Shown: positions 25,337-34,856, counted from the stretch's first letter. The stretch: DNA of 64,000 bases from Sporolactobacillus nakayamae (GCF_900113325.1 NZ_FOOY01000005.1:120177-184176); one strand, 5' to 3'. Notes: a model not told the origin generated them from the sequence alone. Numbers and translations: made by a program.

Positions 25337-26379
25337 GAGAACACCTCAACACCCGATTCTAAAATGGCGAATCCGGGTTTCTCGCAGCTGATTTCCGCCA
25401 TCGCGCCATAAGGCAGGAGGCATTTTGGTTCATTGTGACCAAAGCTGGCATTATACAGAACAGGCAGATTTTCCTTGCCGAATTCCGCTAAAATCAAGCG
25501 AATGACCGACTTATACTCCTCATAAAACTTGCCTTTGTACGGTTTGCCGAAAATCAGACCGTTAATTCGATTAAAAATGCCCATCATACCATAGCTTCGC
25601 AGGCTGTCCTCAAGCAGCCAAACCGGAGGCATTTCTTCCGATGTTTCAAGAAAAAGTATGGCATCATCGAAGTCACTTAATTCCGGGAAAAGTGAAGTAC
25701 CTTTGATCATGTCCATGACCTCCAGGCAGCCGCCAATCAGTCGTCCGGTCACTGTTTCTCTGCCCTGCAAAAGTTCATAGTCCGTATTTGCTTCAAATTT
25801 TCTTGCCACATTTTTGTTCTCAATTTTCCATTCAAGGCGCTGCGCCGTATATTCCTTGGAAACCGGAATCTCACCAATTGGCGCACCGCTGAAAAGTACT
25901 TTTCTCGCCCATTGCTCCGTGTAATCCGACATTTTGATGTTTTCAGCAAAATCATTGAGCAGGGAGAGCCCGTAGAAACTAGAAATACCAGCCTTCAGGC
26001 AGAAGAAATGAGTGACCGTACTGTCCGAATAACCGGTCACGACTTTCGGATTGTTCCGAATCACATCAAAATTAATATAAGGGAGCAGTCTAATGCTGTC
26101 GCTTCCGCCAATGCAGGAGATGATCCCTTTAATCGATGGATCGGCAAAAGCCTGCATTAAATCCTCTGCTCGCCTCTCCGGATGGTTATAGACGTAATCC
26201 GTGCCTTTTAAAGTGTTTGGCATTTCCACAACCTTTAAACCGAAAACCTTCTCCAATCGTTCTTTCCCTTGAAAGTAGCGCCAGTTAATTTCTTCGTCAC
26301 CCGCGCCTCCCCACGATGAGCTGACCGTCGCCACTGTGTCGCCAGGCTTAAGCATAGGTGGTTTGATTAAATTCAGCAT
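25333..26379 (-). CDS. S66 serine peptidase, MccF/LD-carboxypeptidase family
   Basis: A protein of about 348 residues. The nucleophile motif is SCIGGSDSIRLLP, with GYSDSTVTHFF next, and the Glu and His of the Ser-Glu-His triad of S66 enzymes lie in RLIGGCLEVMD and ASFGHNEPKCLLPYG. The NLIKPPMLKPGDTVATVSSSW start is typical. The family contains LdcA, which trims peptidoglycan tetrapeptides, and MccF, which gives immunity to microcin C. The sequence looks closer to MccF. AAAGGGGG precedes the ATG at 26379. A GNAT gene lies on either side. Confidence 0.88.
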   Translation of the reverse strand: MLNLIKPPMLKPGDTVATVSSSWGGAGDEEINWRYFQGKERLEKVFGLKVVEMPNTLKGTDYVYNHPERRAEDLMQAFADPSIKGIISCIGGSDSIRLLPYINFDVIRNNPKVVTGYSDSTVTHFFCLKAGISSFYGLSLLNDFAENIKMSDYTEQWARKVLFSGAPIGEIPVSKEYTAQRLEWKIENKNVARKFEANTDYELLQGRETVTGRLIGGCLEVMDMIKGTSLFPELSDFDDAILFLETSEEMPPVWLLEDSLRSYGMMGIFNRINGLIFGKPYKGKFYEEYKSVIRLILAEFGKENLPVLYNASFGHNEPKCLLPYGAMAEISCEKPGFAILESGVEVFS

Positions 26380-26408
26380 ACGCGCAACCCCCTTTCTATT
26401 AATTATTT

Positions 26409-26852
26409 TCAATCACACAGTTCTTTTCCCATCATGACCATACCGTCAATGGAATGAAAGCCCCTGCGTCGGTAAAAACCTTCTGTTCCATCATTTCTGG
26501 ATGTAACCAATATTATAGTCTTTATTCCCTTTTCATTTAAACGCTTCTCGCACGCATTGAGCAAGCTTGTCCCGATTCCAGTGTGGTGCAATGCCTGATC
26601 TACGCAGAACTCCTTAATCGTGAACATCACGCCATCATAGAATTGTTCTTTGCCACCCAAAATAAGACCGGACAGCTTCCCATTTTGATAGGCGACTAGT
26701 CCAAATGAACCTTCACAATGGATCATTTGATGGAGCCTTTTTCGCGCTGTTTCCACTGTCCATTCATCATTCCATGGCGGTGCGTTGAAAGCATCGACAT
26801 AGAGACGCGCCATATCATCCAGATGTTCTGTCGTCAATTCATAATAGTTCAT
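26409..26852 (-). CDS. GNAT family N-acetyltransferase
   Basis: A protein of about 147 residues. The acetyl-CoA loop is VDQALHHTGIGTSLLNACEKRL and the end has TEGFYRRRGFHSI. GAGAGGGG lies 8 nt before the ATG at 26852; the frame extends 9 nt further. It is the first gene of a three-gene unit GNAT - S66 peptidase - GNAT. Confidence 0.85.
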   Translation of the reverse strand: MNYYELTTEHLDDMARLYVDAFNAPPWNDEWTVETARKRLHQMIHCEGSFGLVAYQNGKLSGLILGGKEQFYDGVMFTIKEFCVDQALHHTGIGTSLLNACEKRLNEKGIKTIILVTSRNDGTEGFYRRRGFHSIDGMVMMGKELCD

Positions 26853-26861
26853 CGGTAGCAT

Positions 26862-27214
26862 CCCCTCTCACTTGTGAACGTTTTTTATATCTAACTTGAC
26901 CCTGAAAAAATGAAAAAACAGTATAAAAGTCGTAATTCGATACGTATGTCACAGAAAAATCCTCTTATTTAACGATAATATAGTAAAGATAACGCACTCA
27001 ATTGTGTATATGTAAAGCAACAAAGCATAGTTGAGTGGAAACGCATTGATATTGAAAATTGGCTATTTGGTTACTTGATATTATTTAGTATCAGTCTTGT
27101 AAAGATTGACTATTTGCCATTCATTCGAGTAAACGTTATGTTTCAATCTGATCTTCTCATAGAAAGTCAGCACCTGACAATAACACCCGGCCAATTATAA
27201 GGGGAGAGTTATTA
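26862..27214. other. AT-rich intergenic stretch
   Basis: About 350 bp without an open frame of note. It is divergent between the GNAT operon and the diguanylate cyclase and must hold both promoters. I see no conserved RNA element. Confidence 0.5.
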
Positions 27215-28339
27215 GTGTTCCGTTTGAAATATGAACGTGCCATCAATTTATCGAATTGGAGCCGCGTTTTATGTAACTATTTATGGATCTGTCTTGCTGC
27301 CATTCTCCTAACCGAATTAAGCATCTTTTTCATTAAATCATTCATTACCGGCTTTTCTCAGAGCGAACTGCCTCTGACCAATTATCTCCTCATCTATGTG
27401 ATCAGACCGACAATCATTAATAATCTCGTTCTATGCGCGGCTTCTCTGTTAATTGAACATTTCATCACGAAAGAAAAACCGGCAATGCAGGCACTGATCC
27501 TGCTTATCGCAACTTTGATCATTTGTATAAATCTTGTCTTTGTACATTATGTAGTCAGTACCATTTATGCTGTCTTCTGTATTCCAATCTTAATATCACT
27601 CTTATACGTTGACAAGAAGCCGCTATTCTTTGCTGCCGCTTCAAGTCTGATCAGCTATCTATGTTTTTGTTTCTTTATTCTTCCGCTAAAGCCAAAAGCG
27701 GCGCAAGCGAATCAAGGATACATGGAAATTACAAGTATGGTTGCATTACTGGGAGTACTCTCCATCCTAGCTCGTATTGTTCTCGCAGGTCTCTCAGATC
27801 TGGTCGATCATATCATCATGAAAACTATCGAAGTCAAGCAGGATTCCTTCACGAAACTACTGAATCATGCTTCCTTTTATGAGCAATTGAATCTGTTTAT
27901 CCAAAACCATAACAGAAAGAATGAGGAGTTTTCACTAATCATTTGGGATATTGATAACTTTAAGCAAATTAATGATCAATTTGGTCACGCAATCGGCGAC
28001 CATGCGCTTCTCTGTTTTGTTTATGCCCTGATCAACTGTATCGACGAGAATGACGAAGCCTTTAGGTACGGCGGAGAGGAATTTACCGTTCTCACACATC
28101 GTAATGCTTCCGAGTCTGAGCACTTAGCTCAAAAAATCCGAGCTGAATTTGAAGAAAGAAGCCTCAGTTTATCGTTGCCGGTAACACTGACAGTCAGCGC
28201 CGGTATCTGTGAATTCAACCCAGATTTCTTTTTAGGGACCCATGAATTCTTTGCCGCCGCAGATAAGGCTTTATACAAAGCAAAAAATTCTCCTGGAAAA
28301 AACACGGACTTTGTCTGGCATGCAGGTGTGGAAGTTTGA
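27215..28339 (+). CDS. membrane-bound diguanylate cyclase
   Basis: A 374-residue protein. Six hydrophobic helices fill about residues 25-195 (5TM/7TM-like sensor of unknown ligand), and a GGDEF domain follows. The domain has DIDNFKQINDQFGHAIGDHAL and the active-site motif RYGGEEF (about 286-292), with the signature intact, so it should make cyclic di-GMP from two GTP. No RxxD inhibitory site is obvious before GGEEF. The start is GTG with GGGGAGAG upstream. An HD-GYP phosphodiesterase at 39051 and a GGDEF/EAL protein at 61692 would degrade or modulate the same messenger. Confidence 0.9.
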   Translation: MFRLKYERAINLSNWSRVLCNYLWICLAAILLTELSIFFIKSFITGFSQSELPLTNYLLIYVIRPTIINNLVLCAASLLIEHFITKEKPAMQALILLIATLIICINLVFVHYVVSTIYAVFCIPILISLLYVDKKPLFFAAASSLISYLCFCFFILPLKPKAAQANQGYMEITSMVALLGVLSILARIVLAGLSDLVDHIIMKTIEVKQDSFTKLLNHASFYEQLNLFIQNHNRKNEEFSLIIWDIDNFKQINDQFGHAIGDHALLCFVYALINCIDENDEAFRYGGEEFTVLTHRNASESEHLAQKIRAEFEERSLSLSLPVTLTVSAGICEFNPDFFLGTHEFFAAADKALYKAKNSPGKNTDFVWHAGVEV

Positions 28340-28460
28340 ACCACTCAAGTTTCTAAGGTCTGCTAGATGAATAGTTTTATCTGAAGAAGGATGGTTTCGT
28401 TGCGCAGTGAAACACGAAGTGCGCAGCAAAAATGCATGAGTAAAAGAGATCATCAATTTT

Positions 28461-28710
28461 GCATTGTTCAAGCAAAAATATCAGCGCTCAGGCAAAAGAA
28501 TCAGCGTTCAGAGAAAACAATCAGCGTTCAGGCAAAATTATCAGCGCTCAGAGAAAAGAATCAGCGTTCAGGCAAAAGAATCAGCGTTCAGGCAAAATTA
28601 TCAGCGCTCAGGCAAAAGAATCAGCGCTCAGGCAAAAGAATCAGCGTTCAGGCAAAATTATCAGCGTTCAGGCAAAAGAATCAGCGCTCAGGCAAAAGAA
28701 TCAGCGCTCA
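28461..28710. repeat. tandem array of a 20-bp unit
   Basis: Eleven full copies of a 20-bp unit, TCAGCGYTCAGGCAAAAGAA with few changes (GGCAAAATTA and GAGAAAAGAA variants alternate), run from 28481 to 28700. A degenerate copy precedes them and a half copy follows. As 20 is not a multiple of three, all forward frames are open and give similar peptide repeats; none has a ribosome binding site. There are no spacers, so it is not a CRISPR array. Confidence 0.9.
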
Positions 28711-28990
28711 ACTTCTCCCCTCTTCGGCTGAACTTTCCACGTGTTCGGTTCAGCTTTTTACTCTTTAGGTTGAACTTTTGTTCTTCGGTTGAACTTTTCC
28801 TCTCTTAGGTTCAACTTCGGGTCTTCGGTTCGACTTCTCCTCTCTTGGGTTCAACTTTGGTCGTGTTCGGTTCGACTTCGGTTTCGGGGGAACTTTCCGA
28901 GGATTCGGTCTAACTTTGGCTATCTTCGGTTTAACCTTTTATAGATTCGACCTCATTTTTCCAGCGTTCGGTCTAACTTCTTCTTTTCCT
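28711..28990. repeat. degenerate GGTTSAACTT repeats
   Basis: About a dozen units with core TTCGGTTSRACTT follow the 20-bp array directly, at about 20-22 nt spacing. The stretch 28805-28880 is nearly identical to 5-80. The whole gene-free space runs from 28340 to 29161; the last 170 bp hold nothing recognisable. Confidence 0.75.
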
Positions 28991-29161
28991 TTTATTGAGC
29001 ATCTTGTTGCGCATCTGCCGTCAACTAACAACAAGTACTATTTTTTTGATGAAAATTTTCGTTGAGCATGAAACGGCTGCTGCATCAGTAATCAACGACT
29101 TCTACTAATCGCTAGTCGCAGAAAAAATTTTTCATACGCGCACCTGAGTTGCAATTTTTCT

Positions 29162-29671
29162 TTAAACGATCCTATAAATGTAACGCATTTCCGTCAGCAG
29201 CTTCCCGCCAATCTCTGATTTTTCCTTTTTTCCATCAAAGACAAACCCGTATTTTTCATAGAATCTTCTGGCGCGTGCATTCTGTTCGAACACCCAAAGG
29301 CTGACCGTTTCGAACGATTGCCTCTTTAATTGGCGCATGGCAAAATCCATCAACTGTCTGCCACAGTCTTTGCCCCAAACATCGGAAATACAATAAATAG
29401 AGCTAACTTCCGCCGCGTGATCATCTAAATCTTTGTCCCGTGACTTGCCGATTGACATCATGCCGACAGGCTGATCATTTAAATAAGCTATGTAAAATTC
29501 ATGCTTGCTTATAGGGATCGCTTTTTTGAAAAAAGCTGTACGAGCCTCGGGAGTTAGCTGATCAAGAACCATTTGCGGAACGATCGCCTGATACGCCTGT
29601 TTCCATGATGTCGCATGCACATACCCCAGATCATCAGAATGATTCAAGGTGGCTTTTATGATTTCAAGCAT
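29162..29671 (-). CDS. GNAT family N-acetyltransferase
   Basis: A 169-residue acetyltransferase. It has the WKQAYQAIVPQMVLDQL beginning common in the PF00583 group near YitI, SIYCISDVWGKDCGRQLMDFAM as acetyl-CoA loop, and ARRFYEKYGFVFDG at the end. GAAAGGCGCG lies before the ATG. The repeats at 28711-28990 sit 3' of it, as the repeat at 1-85 sits 3' of another GNAT gene. Confidence 0.87.
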   Translation of the reverse strand: MLEIIKATLNHSDDLGYVHATSWKQAYQAIVPQMVLDQLTPEARTAFFKKAIPISKHEFYIAYLNDQPVGMMSIGKSRDKDLDDHAAEVSSIYCISDVWGKDCGRQLMDFAMRQLKRQSFETVSLWVFEQNARARRFYEKYGFVFDGKKEKSEIGGKLLTEMRYIYRIV

Positions 29672-29716
29672 GTAATCGCGCCTTTCATTATTAGATACTC
29701 CATTTAAGACAAACGC

Positions 29717-30601
29717 TTACCTTTTACTGCCTGTAATCGCTACGACATTACTCGTCGCAATATCCCATAGCTTTTCTCCGATTTTGTAGCAATCAATTCG
29801 TTCATCAAATCGCTGATTGATTAAATCATTTAGATGGATGTGCTCCGAATCAGTCAGCGCAGCCGGATTCAGTTTCAGCACTTTTTCTACGCTGTTCAAC
29901 GCGAAAAGGCGGTTGACATTGATTGATTCGATTGCTGTTTCGTCCGAAATATCTGCGTTGTCAGGAGCATAACTAATGATTGATAGAACCTCGACATTAA
30001 CATCGGTGAATCCGTTTTTTTCCATAATCGGCGCATATTCAGATGCTGACAATGGGTACTTCCGCACGTGGACCGGTGCATCCGGCGCAGCTTGGAATGC
30101 CTTGTCAAACAAGTCCTGTTCCTCACCCGTAGACGGGCGCCAATTTTCACCATTCAAATTCAGTCCAGGTAATACGGTGAGCACGGCAATTGTCCCACCA
30201 GTTTTAAGAACGCGATACTGCTCTCTTAAAAAAGCATTGGGTTCAATATGTTCCATCACCGTGAATGAATAGCACAAATCAAAGGTTTGATCAGCGAAAG
30301 GCATGGCAGTAGCATCGCCGTTAACAAATGTGCAATCCAGTCCAAGTTCATGCGATTTCGCTTTGGCAAACGCGATATGTCCAAGGTCAAAATCAAGTCC
30401 GGTGACTGTCGCGTGTGGTAAATAGGTTTTGACCCGATGAGCGAACAAACCGCTGCCGCACCCAACTTCAAGCACGGACATGCCATCTTGAATTCGTATC
30501 AGGTTCAGCCAATTCTTTTTATTTTCATCATGAAAGCGCAATGCTCTGGATCGGTAAAGTTCCTCAGAGGTTTGCACATAATCAGACCAATTACTATCCA
30601 A
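29717..30601 (-). CDS. SAM-dependent class I methyltransferase
   Basis: A 294-residue methyltransferase. Motif I is VLEVGCGSGLFA (about 39-50), motif II FVNGDATAMPF, and the LCYSFTVMEHIEPNAFLREQYRVLKTGGTIAVLTV stretch is typical of the Methyltransf_11 group (UbiE/COQ5-like and small-molecule enzymes). The substrate is unknown. The start is TTG with TAAGGAGATGGCAG before it. It is divergent from cutC with under 90 bp between. Confidence 0.87.
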   Translation of the reverse strand: MDSNWSDYVQTSEELYRSRALRFHDENKKNWLNLIRIQDGMSVLEVGCGSGLFAHRVKTYLPHATVTGLDFDLGHIAFAKAKSHELGLDCTFVNGDATAMPFADQTFDLCYSFTVMEHIEPNAFLREQYRVLKTGGTIAVLTVLPGLNLNGENWRPSTGEEQDLFDKAFQAAPDAPVHVRKYPLSASEYAPIMEKNGFTDVNVEVLSIISYAPDNADISDETAIESINVNRLFALNSVEKVLKLNPAALTDSEHIHLNDLINQRFDERIDCYKIGEKLWDIATSNVVAITGSKR

Positions 30602-30688
30602 ACTGCCATCTCCTTACTCACTTTTAATGATAAGCAAAACGCCCTCATTCATGGTACTCTATTTTCATAAGAGAATGAGGTGCAAGTG

Positions 30689-31333
30689 ATGCTTATAAGA
30701 GAGTTCTGCGCAGAAAATTTCACGCAAATTCCGAATGCCATCAACCATGGCGCAAATCGAGTTGAACTTTGCGATAATCTGGCTGTTGGCGGCACCACCG
30801 TCAGTTATGGCGTGATGGCGCATTCCGTTCAGTACTGTCATTCCCGCAACGTGCCGGTCATGGTGATGATCCGACCGCGCGGCGGAAATTTTGTCTATAA
30901 AGACTTCGAAATTCAAATGATGCGCGCAGACATCAAGCAAGCACGTCTGCTAAAAGCCGATGGTATTGTCGTCGGATGCCTGACCGAACAAAATCAGCTC
31001 AATACTGCCGCAACGGCTAAATTAATTGAAGCAGCTACCGATCTGGAAATCACCTTTCATATGGCCTTTGATCAGCTATCCCCGGAGAATCAGCTTTCTG
31101 CCATTGACTGGCTGGCAGAGCATCATGTAAAACGGATCCTGACCCATGGAGGATCGATGAACGAGCCGATAGAGCGCCATTTTGGCTATTTACAGCGGCT
31201 CATTCAATATGCGGCGGGCCAATTAATCCTTTTGCCGGGCGGAGGCATTTCCTCACAGAATGCGGCTTCCGTTTCAAAAAACTTAAACGTCCAAGAAGTA
31301 CATGGAACGAGAATTGTCCCCATTGCCGACTAA
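30689..31333 (+). CDS. cutC: CutC family protein
   Basis: A protein of about 214 residues with the TIM-barrel of CutC: REFCAENFTQIPNAINHGANRVELCDNLAVGGTTVSYG, VMVMIRPRGGNFVY, GCLTEQNQLN and RILTHGGS are all typical. CutC was named for copper homeostasis in E. coli, but its true activity is still unclear. GAGGTG stands before the ATG at 30689; the frame is open from 30680. At about 214 residues it is slightly shorter than the usual 240-250. Confidence 0.9.
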   Translation: MLIREFCAENFTQIPNAINHGANRVELCDNLAVGGTTVSYGVMAHSVQYCHSRNVPVMVMIRPRGGNFVYKDFEIQMMRADIKQARLLKADGIVVGCLTEQNQLNTAATAKLIEAATDLEITFHMAFDQLSPENQLSAIDWLAEHHVKRILTHGGSMNEPIERHFGYLQRLIQYAAGQLILLPGGGISSQNAASVSKNLNVQEVHGTRIVPIAD

Positions 31334-31336
31334 GCC

Positions 31337-32374
31337 TTATTTAAGTATCTTTTTATACACGTTCAAGAAATTGCCGCCGATAATCAAGCCGATTTCTTCA
31401 TCGCTGTAACCACGGCGAATCAATTCTTCCGTGAAAAGCGGCAGTTCCCTATGACTGGAGATCACGTCATACGAATCCCTCGTGTGTCCCGCAGGCTTAA
31501 GGGGAATCTCGCTCAGAAAGTTGCAAATATCCAGACCGATCCCGACATGCTCAATCCCTGCAAGATTTACAATGTAGTCGAGGTGATCCATCAAATGACT
31601 GACATCGCCGTCCTCATAACTATCGGATACAAACGCGTTAAATCCGTTCATGCCGATCACTCCGCCCCTAGCAGCCAGCTCGCATAGTTGTTCATCGGTT
31701 AAGTTGCGCATCGATGAGGCAATGGAACGCGCATTGGAATGTGAGGCAATAATGGGACCATTCGTCCGCTCGAGTACATCGGCCAAGCCAACATCGTTCA
31801 AATGACTGACGTCAATGATCATATTCAGCTTCTCCGCTTCTTTAACCAGCTGAACACCGAACTCTGTCAAACCGCCTTGATGTCCCTCATCTACAGCGTG
31901 GAAATGACTTCCGTCAGCCGCAAAATTACGTCTGCTCCAAGTCAACCCGACAAAACGGACACCTAGTTGATAAAAAATCTGCAAGAGTCCGAGATCATTC
32001 GTTAATGGATCCACACCTTCGAGAGAAAGCAAAATTGCGAGTTTATGATGCGCATGGGCATCAATAATTTCGTCATAGGTTGTACAGAGCTGGAGCTTAT
32101 CCGGGGATTCTTCAATTTCCGAATATAGCGCGCTCACCTGATCGAGCGCCATTTTCAGCCCCATCTCCGGCAAATACTCACTTTCAATAAACAGCGAGCA
32201 GACCAGTGCACTGACCCCGCCTGCGCGAAGAATCGGCAGAAACTCTGTTTCGATTACTTTTCGATAGCCGAATTTCCGACGCAGATCTACTTCCATTAAG
32301 AGATCAAAATGCGCATCAAGCGCAATATACTGCTCATGCAATCGTTTCGCGTGTTCCTGTATCGATTCCGCCAA
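31337..32374 (-). CDS. membrane dipeptidase (M19 renal dipeptidase family)
   Basis: A protein of about 345 residues. YIALDAHFDLLMEV carries the first zinc ligands (HxD), ILLSLEGVDPL the bridging glutamate, MIIDVSHLND and PIIASHSNARSI the two histidines, and HVGIGLDICNF the later aspartate. Such zinc enzymes cut dipeptides, often with D-residues, in the cytoplasm. GAGAGGGA is correctly placed before the TTG at 32374. The gene ends 3 bp from the convergent cutC gene. Confidence 0.9.
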   Translation of the reverse strand: MAESIQEHAKRLHEQYIALDAHFDLLMEVDLRRKFGYRKVIETEFLPILRAGGVSALVCSLFIESEYLPEMGLKMALDQVSALYSEIEESPDKLQLCTTYDEIIDAHAHHKLAILLSLEGVDPLTNDLGLLQIFYQLGVRFVGLTWSRRNFAADGSHFHAVDEGHQGGLTEFGVQLVKEAEKLNMIIDVSHLNDVGLADVLERTNGPIIASHSNARSIASSMRNLTDEQLCELAARGGVIGMNGFNAFVSDSYEDGDVSHLMDHLDYIVNLAGIEHVGIGLDICNFLSEIPLKPAGHTRDSYDVISSHRELPLFTEELIRRGYSDEEIGLIIGGNFLNVYKKILK

Positions 32375-32392
32375 CGTAATTCCCTCTCTCAA

Positions 32393-32601
32393 CTATTTAT
32401 GTACAAAAGTCATTCCCAAGCCTTGAGGATGAATTCAATTTGTTTCATTATAGCACCTGTTTTTTTGTTTGAGCGTAAACAATCAATCCTATGATTTTAA
32501 AGTGCTACGCGTTTTGTAAATTGTTTAAATTCATAATTAAAATAAATGATACCCACAAAGTGACACAGATACGATTGGCAGCCCATCTTTGATAAGAATA
32601 T
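32393..32601. other. intergenic stretch without recognised feature
   Basis: AT-rich DNA upstream of the dipeptidase gene; only its promoter is expected here. Confidence 0.5.
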
Positions 32602-32799
32602 TCATTGGAACTGTTTCCTAATTCCAATAAATTTCTGTTCTTTAACCTCAATTGTTTTATGGTCTGTACGGAAAATATAATACTCTTGTGAAGGGTCGGC
32701 TAAATGTAGTTTTTTGTATGTTTTCCATGCCAAAGTGGATTCGGAGAAGTTTGCTATGACCGATAATGTTCACAAATTTGCACCCATTTCAATTTTCAC
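32602..32799 (-). pseudogene. small gene interrupted by a TGA codon
   Basis: From a GTG at 32799 with GGAAGGAG before it, the frame reads VKIEMGANL, then TGA (32770-32772), then TLSVIANFSESTLAWKTYKK...and ends IEVKEQKFIGIRKQFQ at 32602. Codon use and composition are those of a real protein of 65 residues, and the reading frame on both sides of the TGA is the same, so a single substitution has probably broken it. I do not recognise the family. TGA read-through is possible but there is no evidence for it. Confidence 0.6.
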
Positions 32800-32922
32800 A
32801 ACTCCTTCCCTTTTGTTTCACTTACTGCTACATCTAATAAAGCATTTGAATGAGTTGACTAGCCACATAATTGTGTATTCATTATTTTAGCGGCATCTCG
32901 CCTCAAATTCATCACTGAAAAA

Positions 32923-32951
32923 AACCTCCCAGCAAGTTAACCTGGGAGGTT
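32923..32951 (-). terminator. Rho-independent terminator of the secreted protease gene
   Basis: AACCTCCCAG (32923-32932) pairs with CTGGGAGGTT (32942-32951); on the minus strand TTTTTTCAGTG follows. Confidence 0.85.
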
Positions 32952-32976
32952 CAGTACATTTTTGTTTGTACCTGTT

Positions 32977-34530
32977 TTAATGACTATTATGCTTTTTGTT
33001 CAATTCAAGTGTCGCAACATAGTTGTCACCGGTAGTGCTCAGCACATAAAGCGTTAGTTTTGCGCTTTTGCCATTCAAATCCAATTCCAGCTGGTTCACA
33101 TTAAGCGAAATATTGCCGTCTGAGGTTTCATGTGTATAGTAAAATTTCTTGTGCGCGTCCGTGGCGTATTTTTTGCCGTCGGAAATGGTGTATGCCAAGG
33201 TACCGGATTGCTCGGTAAGTGGGCTGACATCTGCAGTAAAGTTTGCCGGAATCTCAATTTTTTTCTTGCCAACATAAAGCCCATATTCATTTTCACTGCT
33301 TGTCGGCCGCAGATCTGCATGGATACGCTTTGCAGCTGAATCACCCGCGCCACCTTTTTCTTTGCTGTGAACACTATAAGCAACGCCGTTCGACCACGCC
33401 TTTTGGAATTGATCAACCTTATACTTTCGCACTGCGGTATCGTCGGACGGCGCGAACGAATCATTAACAATCACATAATCCTGTCCATCAATTGTCTCGA
33501 AACCGCGCACAAGAATCAGATGCCCCGGTGTCGTACCCGGTGCGCCTTCCACATATGGATAGCGTGTATTCAACGGGTCATTCGTATAGCGAACGCTGAC
33601 AGCGACCGGATAACCCGCTTTAATCTCGCGCTTCAGACCGTCAAGATCGGTAAAAATAGAATAGGATTTATAGCCATAGCTGCCTGCAAGCGCAGCGCTG
33701 AATGCCCAGTTTCCAAAGCCTTCATAGTCAAAGTCATAATTGCGCAGCGCCGCTTCTTCTAAAAGTAACTGTTCGCCCATACGATTCAGTGCCATTGTAA
33801 TGGTCGTTGGACTGCAGATCGAATGAGCGATTTTCGGATCGCGGATCATTTGTGAGTAAGCCGGTGTTTCAATATCTTTATTCAGTTTGATTGTCGTCGG
33901 ATGCTGGCTCATCGTGCCCCAGCCCAGCTCAGTGGATGCTGAAAGCAGCCGAACGGTCGGCGTCGCCTGTGGATTATCGGTATGCAAAAGCGCTCGGATC
34001 TGGAATTTATCCGCCGTTTCGCCGCGGCTGCCACGTACCGTGAATGTATCCACATCAACATAAGCAAGCGGATCCGATTTGTCGCTAACGCTCGATCGTT
34101 TGATGTTCGTCCCCCACTTGCCCCAGGTTCGCCATGTCGACCAGTCTTTTACCTGCTCATTATCCGCATTATAATGCTGAACTAAAGCGCGCACTTGAAT
34201 TTCAACATGGGTTCCAACCGGCGTGTCGCTGTTCCAAGAGGCGATAAGATACTCGAATGGATCGGTTGAAATTTCCGGGGATACAAACATACCGTCGCGC
34301 GCATAGCCCCCGTGCAATTTTTTTAAAGTTAGCGCACCATCGCCGGGACGCTGGTGAATCGTCACATTCTGGAGTGTTCCCGTTGAAAATTCCTTTGCTG
34401 AACTGATGATGTACGTATGATCACTTTCTTTCCCTGATGTTTTGGCATGCCGTGCAAAGGTTTGTACCGGAATGCCGGCAATCAAACATACCAAAACAAT
34501 CGCCAATGCAGATTTGAGTCCTTTTTTCAT
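32977..34530 (-). CDS. secreted C39-like cysteine peptidase
   Basis: A 517-residue exported protein. The signal peptide is clear: KKGLKSALAIVLVCLIAGIPV then TFARHA as cleavage region. About 180 residues of a beta-rich domain follow, then the peptidase_C39_2 domain with HSICSPTTITMALNRMG (nucleophile Cys), PGTTPGHLILVRGFE (His) and YVIVNDSFAP (Asn/Asp). The C-terminal 120 residues form another beta domain. It probably works outside the cell on peptide or peptidoglycan substrates. GGGGAGGCATCCT precedes the ATG. A second C39-like protein is at 48344. Confidence 0.85.
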   Translation of the reverse strand: MKKGLKSALAIVLVCLIAGIPVQTFARHAKTSGKESDHTYIISSAKEFSTGTLQNVTIHQRPGDGALTLKKLHGGYARDGMFVSPEISTDPFEYLIASWNSDTPVGTHVEIQVRALVQHYNADNEQVKDWSTWRTWGKWGTNIKRSSVSDKSDPLAYVDVDTFTVRGSRGETADKFQIRALLHTDNPQATPTVRLLSASTELGWGTMSQHPTTIKLNKDIETPAYSQMIRDPKIAHSICSPTTITMALNRMGEQLLLEEAALRNYDFDYEGFGNWAFSAALAGSYGYKSYSIFTDLDGLKREIKAGYPVAVSVRYTNDPLNTRYPYVEGAPGTTPGHLILVRGFETIDGQDYVIVNDSFAPSDDTAVRKYKVDQFQKAWSNGVAYSVHSKEKGGAGDSAAKRIHADLRPTSSENEYGLYVGKKKIEIPANFTADVSPLTEQSGTLAYTISDGKKYATDAHKKFYYTHETSDGNISLNVNQLELDLNGKSAKLTLYVLSTTGDNYVATLELNKKHNSH

Positions 34531-34856
34531 TAGGATGCCTCCCCACTATTATTTATTGCGAGTGAAAAGAGCGCAATAAATAATCTCTTAATTTCTAACA
34601 TAAGCCGATAGAAACAAAGAGAATAGAGTCGGTATGACTATTTTCAATATAATTTCTCAATTCTAACTTTTGATAGATTAATGGCACAGCAATGCTTATC
34701 CGCGCTGACTATTCGCTCCTGCTGATCACTTTCATAGGCCAAATCAACCATGCAGAACGATGGAAGGTTATGCTCAGAAGCTTTGAATCGTCACGCACCG
34801 TTTCAAACGCCCTAACATACAGTGTGTTAAACAATAGGAACGAAAGGATGAATCCA
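34531..34856. other. intergenic stretch
   Basis: About 325 bp between two divergent genes. An open frame from 34692 runs into the cupin gene but lacks a ribosome binding site. Near 34556-34588 GCAATAAATAAT repeats in part. No RNA element seen. Confidence 0.45.

Noticed and set aside
28461-28710. Possible CRISPR array
   Set aside because: The 20-bp units are directly joined without unique spacers, and no cas gene is near.
28391-28808. Three overlapping open frames of 90-125 residues rich in QRSGK/ISVQAK repeats
   Set aside because: They are products of the 20-bp tandem array, which is open in all three forward frames; no ribosome binding site and no family match.
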